Below, piece by piece: positions 1-9,132 of a stretch of 64,000 nucleotides of DNA. The DNA is from Clostridiales bacterium (GTDB lineage: Bacteria > Bacillota > Clostridia > Oscillospirales > Oscillospiraceae). The stretch is from positions 8,853-72,852 of the forward strand of contig DYBL01000092.1 of NCBI GenBank assembly GCA_019418625.1, in the 5' to 3' direction. Every line of letters begins with the position of its first letter. The stretch's first letter is position 1. The notes beneath the pieces are model-generated. The model searched no databases. It was not told the DNA's origin and was given only the letters and a program-made list of their open reading frames with translations. The translations under genes and the position numbers were made by a program.

Positions 1-413
1 TTGATATCCCGGTGGACGATGCCGCGGCTGTGGGCGTGGCTGAGGCCCCGCATGATCTGTGTGATGAAATGCAGAGACTCCCGCCAGTTGAGCTGCCCCC
101 GCTTTTCCATGTACTGCTTGAGTGTAATGCCGTCAATGAGCTCCATGACGATGTACTCGATGTCGCCGCCCCGGGACACGTCGTAGACAGAGACGATGTT
201 GGGGTGGGACAGCTGCGCGACCGCCTGGGACTCGGCGTTGAACCGGCGGCGGAAATCCTCATTCTGCGCAAGGTCACTTTTGAGGATCTTGATGGCCACC
301 AGGCGGTTGAGCCGGTGGCATTTTGCCTTGTATACCACGGCCATACCGCCTGTACCGATCCGCTCCAGGATCTCGTAGCGGTTGTCCAGCATTTTGCCAA
401 TGTATTGATCCAT
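1..413 (-). CDS. prkC: Ser/Thr protein kinase PrkC/Stk1, N-terminal part (runs off the window)
   Basis: The 137 visible codons give an N-terminal kinase lobe beginning MDQYIGKMLDNRYEILERIG, followed by a glycine-rich GTGGMAVVYKA loop, the invariant lysine in AIKIL and, at the very edge, the catalytic-loop motif HRDIK. PrkC kinases phosphorylate Ser/Thr on cell-wall, translation and germination targets and usually carry a membrane helix and extracellular PASTA repeats; those parts lie outside the window and cannot be checked. The ATG at 411-413 follows the phosphatase prpC by 17 bases, so kinase and phosphatase are co-transcribed, the usual Firmicutes arrangement. The 3' end is missing because of the window boundary, not because of damage. 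Confidence 0.93.
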   Translation of the reverse strand, partial: MDQYIGKMLDNRYEILERIGTGGMAVVYKAKCHRLNRLVAIKILKSDLAQNEDFRRRFNAESQAVAQLSHPNIVSVYDVSRGGDIEYIVMELIDGITLKQYMEKRGQLNWRESLHFITQIMRGLSHAHSRGIVHRDI

Positions 414-430
414 ATACCTGAACCTCCCTC

Positions 431-1171
431 TTACGCCATCTGCATCAGCACGGCGGTCACATTGTCCGAGGCACCGTTGGCCTTGGAAATGGCCAGCAGG
501 CGATCCATGCAGGTGCCGAGATCGCCGCCGTGGAGGACTTCAAACAGCATCTCCTGGTCCGTGACGGTTTCCACCAGCCCATCGGAGCACAGCAGCAGAA
601 AATCCCCCGCCGCCATGGGGCATATGTATCCGTCGCTGAGGGCGGACATATCCGGACCCAGTGCCCGGGTGATCAGGTTTCGGTTGGGATGATGGCGCGC
701 CTCTTCTGCGGTGATGTCCCCCCGGTCCACCATGCTCTCCACCAGCGAGTGGTCCTTTGTGACGCGGGAAATTCCGTCAGAAGAGATGTGGTAAGCGCGG
801 CTGTCACCAACATTGGTGACCACAGTGCCCTTGTCATAGCTCACGGCAGAGACCAGCGTGGTGCCCATGCTGCGGCAGTCCATGGATGCCTGTGCCGCCT
901 GCCGGACGGCCCGATTGGCTACGGATACGGCATAAGCGGAGACCTCTTTGAGCTGCTCGGGGCTCATGCCCGGGCGAAGCTGTTTTTTCATTTCGGACAC
1001 AAAGGTCTCCACCGCAATGTGGCTGGCCTGCCGGCCGCCTGCAGGGCCGCCCATGCCGTCGCACACCACACACAGCGTATATCCGCTCTCCGGCAGCTGC
1101 TCCACGGCATAGTCGTCCTGATTTTCTTTCCGCACGAGTCCCACATCGCTCATGCTCCATACTTCCATCAT
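431..1171 (-). CDS. prpC: PP2C-family protein phosphatase PrpC/Stp1
   Basis: A 246-residue metal-dependent Ser/Thr phosphatase that reverses PrkC phosphorylation. The PP2C signature is complete: RKENQDD at about residues 14-20, VCDGMGG around 37-42 with the metal-binding Asp, a central GTTLV stretch, SDGLVE near 195 and GASDNV near 235. Length is normal for bacterial PrpC (about 240-255). It starts with an ATG that overlaps the rlmN stop codon by 4 bases, so it is translationally coupled to rlmN, and it is followed directly by prkC. The order rlmN-prpC-prkC is the same as in Bacillus subtilis. Confidence 0.95.
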   Translation of the reverse strand: MMEVWSMSDVGLVRKENQDDYAVEQLPESGYTLCVVCDGMGGPAGGRQASHIAVETFVSEMKKQLRPGMSPEQLKEVSAYAVSVANRAVRQAAQASMDCRSMGTTLVSAVSYDKGTVVTNVGDSRAYHISSDGISRVTKDHSLVESMVDRGDITAEEARHHPNRNLITRALGPDMSALSDGYICPMAAGDFLLLCSDGLVETVTDQEMLFEVLHGGDLGTCMDRLLAISKANGASDNVTAVLMQMA

Positions 1172-2211
1172 TGGGAATCCTCCCCTTTCCTTGCTTCCTC
1201 CATGGCCTTGCGCCGAAGCTGGCCGCAGGATGCATCAATATCGCCGCCCAGGCTGCGCCGCACGGTGGCGGTCAGACCGTGGGACTCCAAACGCTTTTGG
1301 AACGCCGCAATCCGCCGGGACGGCTTGAAAGGACTTTCCACCACGTCATTGAGCGGGATGAGGTTGACATGCCCCGGCATGCCCCGGAGATTTTTGGCGA
1401 TCAGGTCTGCCTGCCAGTCGTAGTCATTGACGCCATCGATCATGGCGTACTCAAAGGAGATCCGCCGGCCGGTCTTGCGGAAATAGTCATGACAGGCGGC
1501 AAACAGCTCCTCCACAGGGTAGGCGCGGTTGATGGGCATGATCTTGGAGCGGGTCTCGTTGTCCGGCGCATGCAGCGAGACGGAAAGCGTCAGCTGAAGG
1601 CCCAGATCGGACAAAAGGCGGATGCCGGGGATCACGCCGCAGGTGGAAAGAGAGATGTGGCGCATGCCGATGTTCATGCCGTCGGGGTGGTTCACCAGTT
1701 CCAGGAATTTTCGGACCGTGTCCAGATTGTCCATGGGTTCTCCGATGCCCATCAATACGATGTTGGAGATCTCCAGCCCGGAGTCCAGCTGGGTGAAGAG
1801 CACCTGATCCAGCATTTCCGCAGGGGTCAGGTCCCGCACCTTTCCGGCGATGGTGGACGCACAGAAAGCGCAGCCCATCCGGCAGCCAACCTGGGAAGAG
1901 ATACACACGGTGTTGCCGTGGTGATAGCGCATGAGGACGGACTCGATGCAGTTCCCATCCGCCAGTTCCCAGAGGTATTTGATGGTTCCATCCAGACGGG
2001 ATATCTGCTTTCTGGCCACCTTGGGCGGCGTCAGGATGCAGGTCTCCGTCAGCTGGTCCCGCAGGGACTTTGGAAGATTGGTCATCTCGGAGAAAGAACG
2101 GGCGCCCTTATGGAGCCAGGTAAATACCTGCTTGGCCCGATAGGCCGGCTGCCCCATGGATTGGAGGACGTCCCCCACTTCCTGCAGGGACATGGATTTT
2201 ATGTCGATCAT
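1168..2211 (-). CDS. rlmN: 23S rRNA (A2503-C2)/tRNA methyltransferase RlmN
   Basis: A radical-SAM enzyme that methylates C2 of A2503 in 23S rRNA and of A37 in some tRNAs. The 347-residue protein has the N-terminal RlmN domain and the iron-sulfur cluster motif CRMGCAFC (Cys110, Cys114, Cys117). Cys329 in DIDASCGQL is the expected methyl-carrying cysteine near the C-terminus. Nothing suggests a Cfr-type resistance paralogue: length and context are those of the housekeeping enzyme. It lies 9 bases after rsmB and overlaps prpC by 4 bases. The RNA-modification pair rsmB-rlmN is conserved in Firmicutes. Confidence 0.96.
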   Translation of the reverse strand: MIDIKSMSLQEVGDVLQSMGQPAYRAKQVFTWLHKGARSFSEMTNLPKSLRDQLTETCILTPPKVARKQISRLDGTIKYLWELADGNCIESVLMRYHHGNTVCISSQVGCRMGCAFCASTIAGKVRDLTPAEMLDQVLFTQLDSGLEISNIVLMGIGEPMDNLDTVRKFLELVNHPDGMNIGMRHISLSTCGVIPGIRLLSDLGLQLTLSVSLHAPDNETRSKIMPINRAYPVEELFAACHDYFRKTGRRISFEYAMIDGVNDYDWQADLIAKNLRGMPGHVNLIPLNDVVESPFKPSRRIAAFQKRLESHGLTATVRRSLGGDIDASCGQLRRKAMEEARKGEDSQ

Positions 2212-2220
2212 ATGGACTCC

Positions 2221-3549
2221 TCAAGAATGCCGCCGCATGCGGCAGATGTAAAAACCGTCCGTCTGGTGGCGCTGAGGCCACAGCGTGATCTGACCGTCGG
2301 AAACGGTACCCACAGGCTGCGGCAGCAGCATGGCTTCCCGCTCAAACTCCTCGTGTTCCGCCAGAAAGGCGTCGGTGATCTGCTGGTTTTCCTCCGGCAA
2401 GATGGTGCAGGTGGAATAGACCAGCAGTCCGCCCGGCCGCACGTAGCGGGCCGCGTTTTCCAGCAGGGCGCTTTGGATCACCGGCAGAGCGAACAGGTCG
2501 TCGGCTTTTTTGTACCGTACATCCGGCTTTTTGCGGATGATGCCCAGGCCGGAGCAGGGCGCATCCACCAAAACAGTGTCAAAACCGGACTCCCACTTGG
2601 GATCGAACCGCCGGCCGTCTGCGGCGGCGGTTTCCAGGCATGTGATGCCCAGACGAGCGGCCCCTTCCCGGATGCGGGAGAGCTTACGCTCGTGGAGATC
2701 GCAGGAGACGATAGACCCCACGTCCCCCATGGCGATAGCGGCGGAAAAAGATTTTCCGCCTGGGGCCGCGCACATGTCCAGCACCCGCTGGCCCGGCGTC
2801 ACCTGTGCGGCCAGGGATACCAGACTGGCCGCCGGGTCCTGAACGAGGAAAAGTCCTTCCCGGAAAGCAGGCAGCGCAGTCAGATCTCCGGTGCCGGAGA
2901 GCTCCAGACAGCCGGGGACCCACAGGTGTTCCCGGACTGCGATCCCTGCTTCCTCCAGCTGGGCGCGAAGGGTCTGAAGGGTGGTTTTCATGGTATTGAC
3001 CTGCACGGTCATGGGAGAGACAGAGTTATTGATGCGCAGATATTCCTCGGTTTCCTCGGGCCCCAGGACCGGCAGCAGGCGCTTGATGAGCCACCGCGGG
3101 TGGCTGTACCGGATGGACAGCGTGCGCAGGATGTCGCCGTCGGGAATGGGCGGGAGCGCGTGTTTGTTTTGCGATACCTTGCGCAGCACGGCATTTACAA
3201 GCCCGGCCGCGGAGCCGCGCTTGAAAAGACGCGCCAGCTCCACCGCCTGGTTTACAGCCGCATAGTCGGGCACCTTGTCCAGATACAGGATCTGATAGGC
3301 ACCCAGCCGCAGGATCTCCAGCAGCGGGGGCTGCAGGTGATCGGTGCGCTGGCTGCAATAGGTGCCCAGGTAATAGTCCAGCAGGAACTGGTTTTGCAGC
3401 ACACCATAGACCATGCGGCTGCACAAGGCGGCGTCGGCGCCGGAGAGTCCATCCCGCTGGATCTGAGATTTCAAAGCTGCATCGGCCCATGCGTCTTTGG
3501 TGCGGCATCCGATCAGGACCCGCAGAGCCGTCTCACGGGCATTGCTCAT
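2221..3549 (-). CDS. rsmB: 16S rRNA (cytosine967-C5) methyltransferase RsmB
   Basis: A 442-residue SAM-dependent RNA m5C methyltransferase of the RsmB/Sun family. The first 140 residues form the NusB-like RNA-binding domain. The catalytic half has the SAM-binding motif VLDMCAAPGGK around residue 255 and the two cysteine motifs DAPCSGLG and YSTCTILPEEN, of which the second cysteine is the nucleophile and the first assists release. Length matches the family (about 430-450). It overlaps the upstream zinc peptidase gene by 4 bases (ATGA) and is followed by rlmN. Confidence 0.95.
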   Translation of the reverse strand: MSNARETALRVLIGCRTKDAWADAALKSQIQRDGLSGADAALCSRMVYGVLQNQFLLDYYLGTYCSQRTDHLQPPLLEILRLGAYQILYLDKVPDYAAVNQAVELARLFKRGSAAGLVNAVLRKVSQNKHALPPIPDGDILRTLSIRYSHPRWLIKRLLPVLGPEETEEYLRINNSVSPMTVQVNTMKTTLQTLRAQLEEAGIAVREHLWVPGCLELSGTGDLTALPAFREGLFLVQDPAASLVSLAAQVTPGQRVLDMCAAPGGKSFSAAIAMGDVGSIVSCDLHERKLSRIREGAARLGITCLETAAADGRRFDPKWESGFDTVLVDAPCSGLGIIRKKPDVRYKKADDLFALPVIQSALLENAARYVRPGGLLVYSTCTILPEENQQITDAFLAEHEEFEREAMLLPQPVGTVSDGQITLWPQRHQTDGFYICRMRRHS

Positions 3550-4301
3550 CGCCTGCCACCTCCCTGCTCCCGGTTGTTCCGTCCCACGAAGATCAATACA
3601 AAACGCAATAGCTGCAGGGCGGACATGAGCAGTGCCGCCACGTAGGTCATAGCTGCGGCCCGCAGGACCCGGCGTGCACCGGCCAGCTCATCGTCCCAAA
3701 GCAAGGACTGGGATTCCAGGGTCTCCAGCGCCCGATGGGAGGCGTTGAACTCCACGGGCAGAGTTACCAGCTGGAACAGCGTGGTCAGAGAAAAGAGGAT
3801 GATGCCTGCCAGAAACATGGTCTGGCTGTATAAGAGCATGCCCACAAAAAGCAGCAGGAACGACAATTTGGAGCCAAGCTGCGTCAAGGGGAGAATGGCT
3901 GTCCGCAGCCGCACTGGGCCATAGCCCTGAGCGTACTGCACGGCATGGCCTGCCTCATGGGCCGCTACGCCCACCGCCGCGATGGTAGGGGCGCCATATA
4001 CGGATTCAGACAGGTAGATGGTATTGTCCCGGGGATCGTAGTGATCCGTCAGGTGACCGCGGGTGGTGCGCACGGGAACATCATAGACCCCGTGGGCATG
4101 CAGCACCGCTTCCGCCGCCTGGGCGCCTGTCAGATGCCGCCGGTTGTTCACGGCACTGTACCGCCGGAAGTTTCCGCTCACCTGGAACTGTGCCCACAAA
4201 GAAAGCGCCAGGACAGGGATCAGCAGCAAAAAGTAAATATTATTGGCAAGAAAATCGCTGTAACCGTGGTAGCCGTAGCCATAACCATAGTAATAGGGCA
4301 T
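3546..4301 (-). CDS. Neutral zinc metallopeptidase, YugP family, membrane-bound
   Basis: A 251-residue membrane protein of the YugP (zinc-dependent peptidase, family 2) type. It opens with a Tyr/Gly-rich stretch (MPYYYGYGYGYHGY), then a hydrophobic segment at about 22-38. The zinc motif HEAGH is at residues 115-119, and two or three further membrane segments follow around 140-190 and 215-238. Substrates of this family are not known. Here it sits between fmt and rsmB, a position at which it occurs in many Clostridia, and it overlaps rsmB by 4 bases. The start ATG is 41 bases after the fmt stop. Confidence 0.85.
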   Translation of the reverse strand: MPYYYGYGYGYHGYSDFLANNIYFLLLIPVLALSLWAQFQVSGNFRRYSAVNNRRHLTGAQAAEAVLHAHGVYDVPVRTTRGHLTDHYDPRDNTIYLSESVYGAPTIAAVGVAAHEAGHAVQYAQGYGPVRLRTAILPLTQLGSKLSFLLLFVGMLLYSQTMFLAGIILFSLTTLFQLVTLPVEFNASHRALETLESQSLLWDDELAGARRVLRAAAMTYVAALLMSALQLLRFVLIFVGRNNREQGGGRR

Positions 4302-4342
4302 AGAAAACCTCTCAGTTAGAATTTTACAGAGTGTGTTCCGCG

Positions 4343-5257
4343 TTATACCTCCATGGGGTGGCCCAGCAGGTACGCCGCCGCAGCCATACGCTTGCCGCCC
4401 TCGGCCTGCAGCTCTGTGATAAACAGGCTCTGCCCGTCACCGCAGGCCACCTCGATTCCCCGTTTTCCGGCAGAGAGGACGGTGCCGGGGGCTTTGTCCG
4501 TGGCGGCGCCGGCAGCGGTCTTGTAGACTTTGAACCGCTGGCCCTGCAGCTCCGTGGTCGCGCACGGCCAGGGGATCAGACCCCGCGCCTGGCAGGAGAT
4601 GGCCCGGGCAGAGCGGCTCCAGTCGATGGGAGACATGTCCCTGGAGAGCATGGAAGCATAGCTCTGCTGCGTTTCATCCTGGGGCGTGCGGGTGGCAGTA
4701 CCGTCCGCCAGGGCACGAATGGCATCGGAGAGCGCACCGGCACCAAGCTCTGCCAATCGGCCCGTCAGGGACAGGGCATCCTCGTCCTCGCCGATGGGGG
4801 TGGACGCCTGGCAGATCACATCGCCCGCGTCCAGTTCCTTGGCCATATACATGATGGATACGCCGGTCTCCCGCTCCCCATCCAGGATGGCCCAGTTGAT
4901 GGGGGCGGCACCACGGTATTTGGGCAGCAGGGACGAGTGGACATTGATGGCGCCGTAAGGCGGGAACTGGAGAATATCCTCCGGCAGGATCTTTCCGTAA
5001 GCGGCCACCACGATCAGCTCCGGGTCAAGCTCCCGGACAATGGACATAGCCTCGCCGTCCCGCATTTTCAAAGGCTGATAAACCGGCAGATTTTGAGACA
5101 AGGCATATTCCTTCACAGGAGAGAAAGCCAGCTTGTGCCCGCGGTTTTTGGGCTTGTCCGGCTGGGTGAACACTCCACAGACAGTATGCCCATCTTCCAC
5201 CAGACGGCGCAGCGAGGCCACGGCGAAATCCGGCGTTCCCATAAACAAGATCCGCAA
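4343..5257 (-). CDS. fmt: Methionyl-tRNA formyltransferase
   Basis: Transfers a formyl group from 10-formyl-tetrahydrofolate to initiator Met-tRNA. The 304-residue protein has the Rossmann N-terminus MRILFMGTPDFAV, the folate-site segment with Asn105 and His107 in NVHSSLLPKYRGAAPINW, and the C-terminal OB-fold tRNA-binding domain from about residue 205. Length is at the family norm (about 310). It begins 2 bases after the def stop codon. Def and Fmt form the formylation/deformylation pair of translation initiation, and their adjacency after priA is the canonical Firmicutes order. Confidence 0.97.
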   Translation of the reverse strand: MRILFMGTPDFAVASLRRLVEDGHTVCGVFTQPDKPKNRGHKLAFSPVKEYALSQNLPVYQPLKMRDGEAMSIVRELDPELIVVAAYGKILPEDILQFPPYGAINVHSSLLPKYRGAAPINWAILDGERETGVSIMYMAKELDAGDVICQASTPIGEDEDALSLTGRLAELGAGALSDAIRALADGTATRTPQDETQQSYASMLSRDMSPIDWSRSARAISCQARGLIPWPCATTELQGQRFKVYKTAAGAATDKAPGTVLSAGKRGIEVACGDGQSLFITELQAEGGKRMAAAAYLLGHPMEV

Positions 5258-5259
5258 GC

Positions 5260-5766
5260 TTATTCCTCCTCCTGGGCCTCTTCCTGCTCCAGATAGTCCC
5301 GCAGTTCTTCATCAGAGAGGAAGTGGTCGATGTGCTCGGTGTAAAGATGACCGTCCAGGTGTTCGATCTCATGGCAGAAGGCGCGGGCGGTCAGGTCCTC
5401 CCCTTCCACCTCGAACCAGTTGCCGTCCCGGTCCTGGGCACGGACGCGGACGAGCTGGGGGCGGGTAACGATGCCCCATTTGCCCGGAACGCTCAGGCAG
5501 CCTTCCAGGCCCGTCTGCTCACCGCTCTGGGCCACGATCTCCGGGTTCACCAGCTCCAGATACTCCTCGCTGTCTTCATCCATCACCACGCACACACGGC
5601 GCAGAACGCCAACCTGCGGCGCGGCCAGGCCGGCGCCGTTGGCATCTGCCAGAGTTTCCACCAGGTCATCCAGCAGTTCGTGGAGCCGGCCGTTGAATTC
5701 GGTCACGGGCCGGCAAACTTTGTTCAGGCAGGGGTCGCCCTGCTCAACGATTTTACGCAAAGCCAT
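5260..5766 (-). CDS. def: Peptide deformylase
   Basis: Removes the N-formyl group from nascent proteins. All three deformylase motifs are present in the 168-residue protein: GLAAPQ (residues 46-51), EGCLS (89-93, Cys90 is a metal ligand) and HEIEH (132-136, two His ligands and the catalytic Glu). The C-terminal tail is acidic (QEEAQEEE) and dispensable in the family. It lies 20 bases after priA and 2 bases before fmt on the same strand, consistent with one polycistronic message. Confidence 0.97.
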   Translation of the reverse strand: MALRKIVEQGDPCLNKVCRPVTEFNGRLHELLDDLVETLADANGAGLAAPQVGVLRRVCVVMDEDSEEYLELVNPEIVAQSGEQTGLEGCLSVPGKWGIVTRPQLVRVRAQDRDGNWFEVEGEDLTARAFCHEIEHLDGHLYTEHIDHFLSDEELRDYLEQEEAQEEE

Positions 5767-5786
5767 CGTTTGATCCTTTCCGACTG

Positions 5787-8216
5787 TCAGTCTGTGAAAT
5801 TGCAGTCTACAAAAATATTCACGCCGCGGTTTGCGCGGTCATTGGAAAACGTCTTCAAAAGCCAGCTGATCTTATCGCGGGTCGGCTTGCAGTTGTGGTC
5901 CACCAGCAGCACATGATAGCGGTAACGGTTGTTGACTTTCAAAACCGGTGCCGGTGCGGGGCCAAGCACCTCCTGATCCGGGAAGAGCTGGCGCAGGGAA
6001 TCTCGGGCGGCGGCTGCGCTCCGCAGTACCGCACCCTCGTCCGCACCGGAGAACGCAAAGGAGAAGTGATCTGCAAAAGGCGGGCACTGCCGCAGCCGGC
6101 GCAAGCGGATCTCCTGGCTGTAAAACGCCTCATAATCCTGAGCAGCCGCACTGCGGATCACGTCGTTTTCCGGTGTGTAGGTTTGGATCACGGCGCGTCC
6201 GGTCCGTCCGCCCCGCCCTGCCCGGCCCACCACCTGCGTGAGCAGGTTGAAGGTGCGCTCAGCTGCCTGATAGTGGTCCACGTACAAGGATAAGTCCGCG
6301 GACAAAACACCCACCAGGGTCACATTTTCAAAATCCAGTCCCTTGGCCACCATTTGGGTGCCCAGCAGGATGGGAATGCGTTCCTTTTCAAAACGCTCCA
6401 GAAGTACGCTGTGTCCCCCGGCAGCGGTGTCCGCGTCCATGCGAAGAACCGGCACATCCGGAAAGAGGACACCGAGCTCCTGCTCCACTTTCTGGGTCCC
6501 GCAGCCAATATGCTTCATTTTTCCGCCGCACTGCGGACAGGTATCCACGGCACTCTGAGAGTGACCGCAGTGGTGGCACATGAGCCGTCCGTTGGCGGAG
6601 TGATAGGTCAGTGCCGCACTGCACCGGGGACACTGAGGTACGTAGCCGCACTCGCCGCATAGGAGCATGCGGCTGTTGCCCCGCCGGTTCAAAAACAAAA
6701 TGCTCTGTTCGCCGCGGCGCAGGTTTTCCGCCAGCTCTTCTTGCAGCAGGTGCCCGATCACACCGGGATTTCCTCTTCGGATCTCCTCCCGCAGGTCGGC
6801 GATGGATACGCGGGGCAGTGCGCGGGCGTTGTAGCGCTGGCGCAGAGTGAACAGATGGTATGTCCCCTTTTCCGCCGCATAAAAGCTTTCCACTGAGGGA
6901 GTGGCGGAGCCAAGCAAGAGCGTGGCGCCAAAGCGGGCACAGAGGAATTTGGCTACATCCCGGGTATGGTAGCGGGGCGGATTTTCCGACTGGTAGCTTC
7001 CCTCCTGCTCCTCGTCCAGTACGATCAGCCCCAGGTTTCTGACCGGGGCAAAGATGGCGGAGCGGGTGCCCAGTACCACCCGGACCTCCCCGCGGCGGAT
7101 GCGCTTCCACTGGTCGTAGCGTTCCGACATGCGCAAAGAGCTGTGAAGCATTGCTACTTCACTGCCGAAGTATGCGCGAAATTTGCGCATCATCTGAGGT
7201 GTCAGTACGATCTCCGGGACCAGTACGATGGCGCTCTTCCCCATGCGAAGGGTCTCCTGTACCAAGCGTATATATACCTGCGTCTTTCCGCTGCCTGTTA
7301 CGCCATACAGCAGCGCTGCTTCCGCGCGGCCGCTCTCCAGTAAAGGGAGAATGCCGTTGAAAGCCCGCTGCTGTTCCTGACTGAAGATGATTTTGGGGCC
7401 GGGGTCTGCCGCCTCCTCGGCAGGAACGCGCAGGGCTTCTTCCTGTGTCAAGGCAAGAAGGCCGGCCTTTTCCATGGCGCGGAGTGTGCGCATAGTGGCA
7501 CCGGTATAATAGCAGATCTCCCCGGTGGAAGCCTTTCCCACGGACAAGAGCAGCTGTGTCACTGCGTACCGGACAGGCGCACTGGAGCGGCGGCGCTCGG
7601 TGAGCGCCAATGCCTCCTCCGCGCTGATAGCCAGCTCGGCCATGGTGCGTGTCTTGTCTCCGATCTGCCGCTTGGCAGCAGACTGACGGCAGAGGATCCC
7701 CTCTCGCTCCATGGCGCGGAGCGTCGATACGGGGATGCCTGCATGCTCCAGATCTTCTTTGGAAATACTGCCGGAAGCGGCCAGCAGTTCCAGCAGCCGA
7801 TCTCCGCCGGTGATGCCGGCGCAGCGTGCCCGCGCTTCTTCCGGAGAGATGCACAGGAAAAAGCGCTCCTCCAAACGATACCACAGCCCCGCAGGCAAAA
7901 TGGTCTTGACGGCTTCGAACATGGTGCAAAAGTACCGCTGCCGCAGCCACAGGGCCAGTGCGATCCCGTTCTCATCCAGCACAGGCGCAGGATCCAGCAC
8001 CGTTGTGAGGGGCTTGAGGCCGCGCGACTTCTCCCCGCGGGTCCGCGCCAGGATCACGCCTTCGCTGGTGCGGTTGCCCCGTCCGAAAGGGACAGTTACC
8101 CGGATACCCGGGAGCGCTGCATCCAAGAGCGTATCGGGAACCAGGTAGTCATAGGGCTTGTCAATGGAATAGGGCGCGGCGCTGACCGCTACTTTTGCGA
8201 TTTCCGCGGTCTCCAT
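5787..8216 (-). CDS. priA: Primosomal replication-restart helicase PriA
   Basis: An 809-residue superfamily-2 DNA helicase that rebuilds the replisome at stalled forks. Order of parts: N-terminal 3'-DNA-binding domain (about 1-100), winged-helix region, Walker A GVTGSGKT (305-312), and a motif II that reads DEEQ (401-404) where PriA proteins I know have DEEH. A cysteine-rich zinc-binding insert follows at about 520-570 with four CxxC-type pairs (CGECGYVPQCPRC and CHHCG...CPQC), then helicase lobe 2. It lies 26 bases after rpoZ. The flavoprotein gene coaBC, usually found between rpoZ and priA in Firmicutes, is absent here. Confidence 0.96.
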   Translation of the reverse strand: METAEIAKVAVSAAPYSIDKPYDYLVPDTLLDAALPGIRVTVPFGRGNRTSEGVILARTRGEKSRGLKPLTTVLDPAPVLDENGIALALWLRQRYFCTMFEAVKTILPAGLWYRLEERFFLCISPEEARARCAGITGGDRLLELLAASGSISKEDLEHAGIPVSTLRAMEREGILCRQSAAKRQIGDKTRTMAELAISAEEALALTERRRSSAPVRYAVTQLLLSVGKASTGEICYYTGATMRTLRAMEKAGLLALTQEEALRVPAEEAADPGPKIIFSQEQQRAFNGILPLLESGRAEAALLYGVTGSGKTQVYIRLVQETLRMGKSAIVLVPEIVLTPQMMRKFRAYFGSEVAMLHSSLRMSERYDQWKRIRRGEVRVVLGTRSAIFAPVRNLGLIVLDEEQEGSYQSENPPRYHTRDVAKFLCARFGATLLLGSATPSVESFYAAEKGTYHLFTLRQRYNARALPRVSIADLREEIRRGNPGVIGHLLQEELAENLRRGEQSILFLNRRGNSRMLLCGECGYVPQCPRCSAALTYHSANGRLMCHHCGHSQSAVDTCPQCGGKMKHIGCGTQKVEQELGVLFPDVPVLRMDADTAAGGHSVLLERFEKERIPILLGTQMVAKGLDFENVTLVGVLSADLSLYVDHYQAAERTFNLLTQVVGRAGRGGRTGRAVIQTYTPENDVIRSAAAQDYEAFYSQEIRLRRLRQCPPFADHFSFAFSGADEGAVLRSAAAARDSLRQLFPDQEVLGPAPAPVLKVNNRYRYHVLLVDHNCKPTRDKISWLLKTFSNDRANRGVNIFVDCNFTD

Positions 8217-8242
8217 GCCTCGCCCTCCCTCTCCTTGCTAAC

Positions 8243-8458
8243 TCAGTCTTCTTCGATCACCAGATTCATGTGGCTGGCGTCCAGCTTGCCGTCGGCCACC
8301 TCGTGAATGGCCAGAGTGACCGGCTTTTCCGTCAGGTGTTCACCGGCCTCCTCAGCAGTCTCGGCGATCTGGCGGGCACGCCGGGCCACAACATTGACCA
8401 GCATGTAGCGGTTGGGGATATAGCTGGTGAGTTTGTTCATTGCAGGATACAGCATCAT
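8243..8458 (-). CDS. rpoZ: RNA polymerase omega subunit
   Basis: A 71-residue small subunit that stabilises RNA polymerase assembly by binding beta-prime. It has the omega pattern: an N-terminal segment with NRYMLVNVVARRARQI, followed by a stretch ending in EKPVTLAIHEVADGKL. The gene lies between gmk and priA, its standard position. The first residue could be either of two adjacent methionines or the later MNKLTSY; the ATG at 8456-8458 is the most upstream. The 68-base gap to gmk has no visible terminator. Confidence 0.93.
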   Translation of the reverse strand: MMLYPAMNKLTSYIPNRYMLVNVVARRARQIAETAEEAGEHLTEKPVTLAIHEVADGKLDASHMNLVIEED

Positions 8459-8526
8459 AATAATCTACTTCCATTCTGCCGGATTTCGGCTGATTTTTTT
8501 GTCGCATTATAGAGATAGGCGCGTAT

Positions 8527-9132
8527 TTATCTTCCGCTGATGATCTCCATGCGTTCTTTGGGTTTGCAGTGCTCGGCGGTCATGATGGCGTTGAGCTCGT
8601 TTACCGCGTTCTCCACACTGTCGTTGATGACGAAATAGTCATAGGTATGGGCGGTTTGGAATTCCACCTTGGCGCGCAGCAGCCGTTTTTGGATCTTTTC
8701 CTGACTGTCCGTGCCGCGCTCGGTCAGCCGACGCTCCAGCTCTGCCCAGCTGGGCGGAGCGATGAAGATCCGCACGGCGTCCGGACGCTTGCCGGTGACC
8801 TGGATGGCGCCTTGGACCTCAATATCCAAAATGACATCCAGACCGCGGTTCATGGCGTCATCCACAAAGCGCTTGGGGGTCCCGTAGAAGTTGCCCACAT
8901 ATTCGGCATACTCCAAAAACTCATCTTTGGCGATCCAGGCGCGGAAAGTGTCCACATCCAGAAAGTGATAGTGCACACCATCGGCCTCTCCGGGCCGGGG
9001 ATCTCTGGTGGTGGCAGAGACGGAAAAATAGACATTTTTCCGCCGCTCCATCAAAGCTTGCAGCACCGTGCTCTTTCCGACACCGGAAGGACCGGAAACA
9101 ATAAAGGTTTTCCCTCTTCTCATAGATTTCAA
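8527..9132 (-). CDS. gmk: Guanylate kinase
   Basis: Phosphorylates GMP to GDP. The 201-residue protein has a P-loop GPSGVGKST (residues 14-22), the GMP-binding region with [17 protein letters not shown], and the lid domain, all at normal spacing for bacterial Gmk (about 200-207). Its ATG overlaps the stop codon of the DUF370/RemA gene by 4 bases, a coupling seen in many Firmicutes. It is followed by rpoZ. Confidence 0.97.
   Translation of the reverse strand: MKSMRRGKTFIVSGPSGVGKSTVLQALMERRKNVYFSVSATTRDPRPGEADGVHYHFLDVDTFRAWIAKDEFLEYAEYVGNFYGTPKRFVDDAMNRGLDVILDIEVQGAIQVTGKRPDAVRIFIAPPSWAELERRLTERGTDSQEKIQKRLLRAKVEFQTAHTYDYFVINDSVENAVNELNAIMTAEHCKPKERMEIISGR

Noticed and set aside
1168..2211. 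RlmN-like gene as Cfr resistance methyltransferase
   Set aside because: The operon position between rsmB and prpC and the full-length RlmN pattern fit the housekeeping enzyme.
1171..3645. Long plus-strand open frame of 824 codons opposite rlmN and rsmB
   Set aside because: It is the antisense shadow of two recognised high-GC genes, has no start signal and no recognisable domain.
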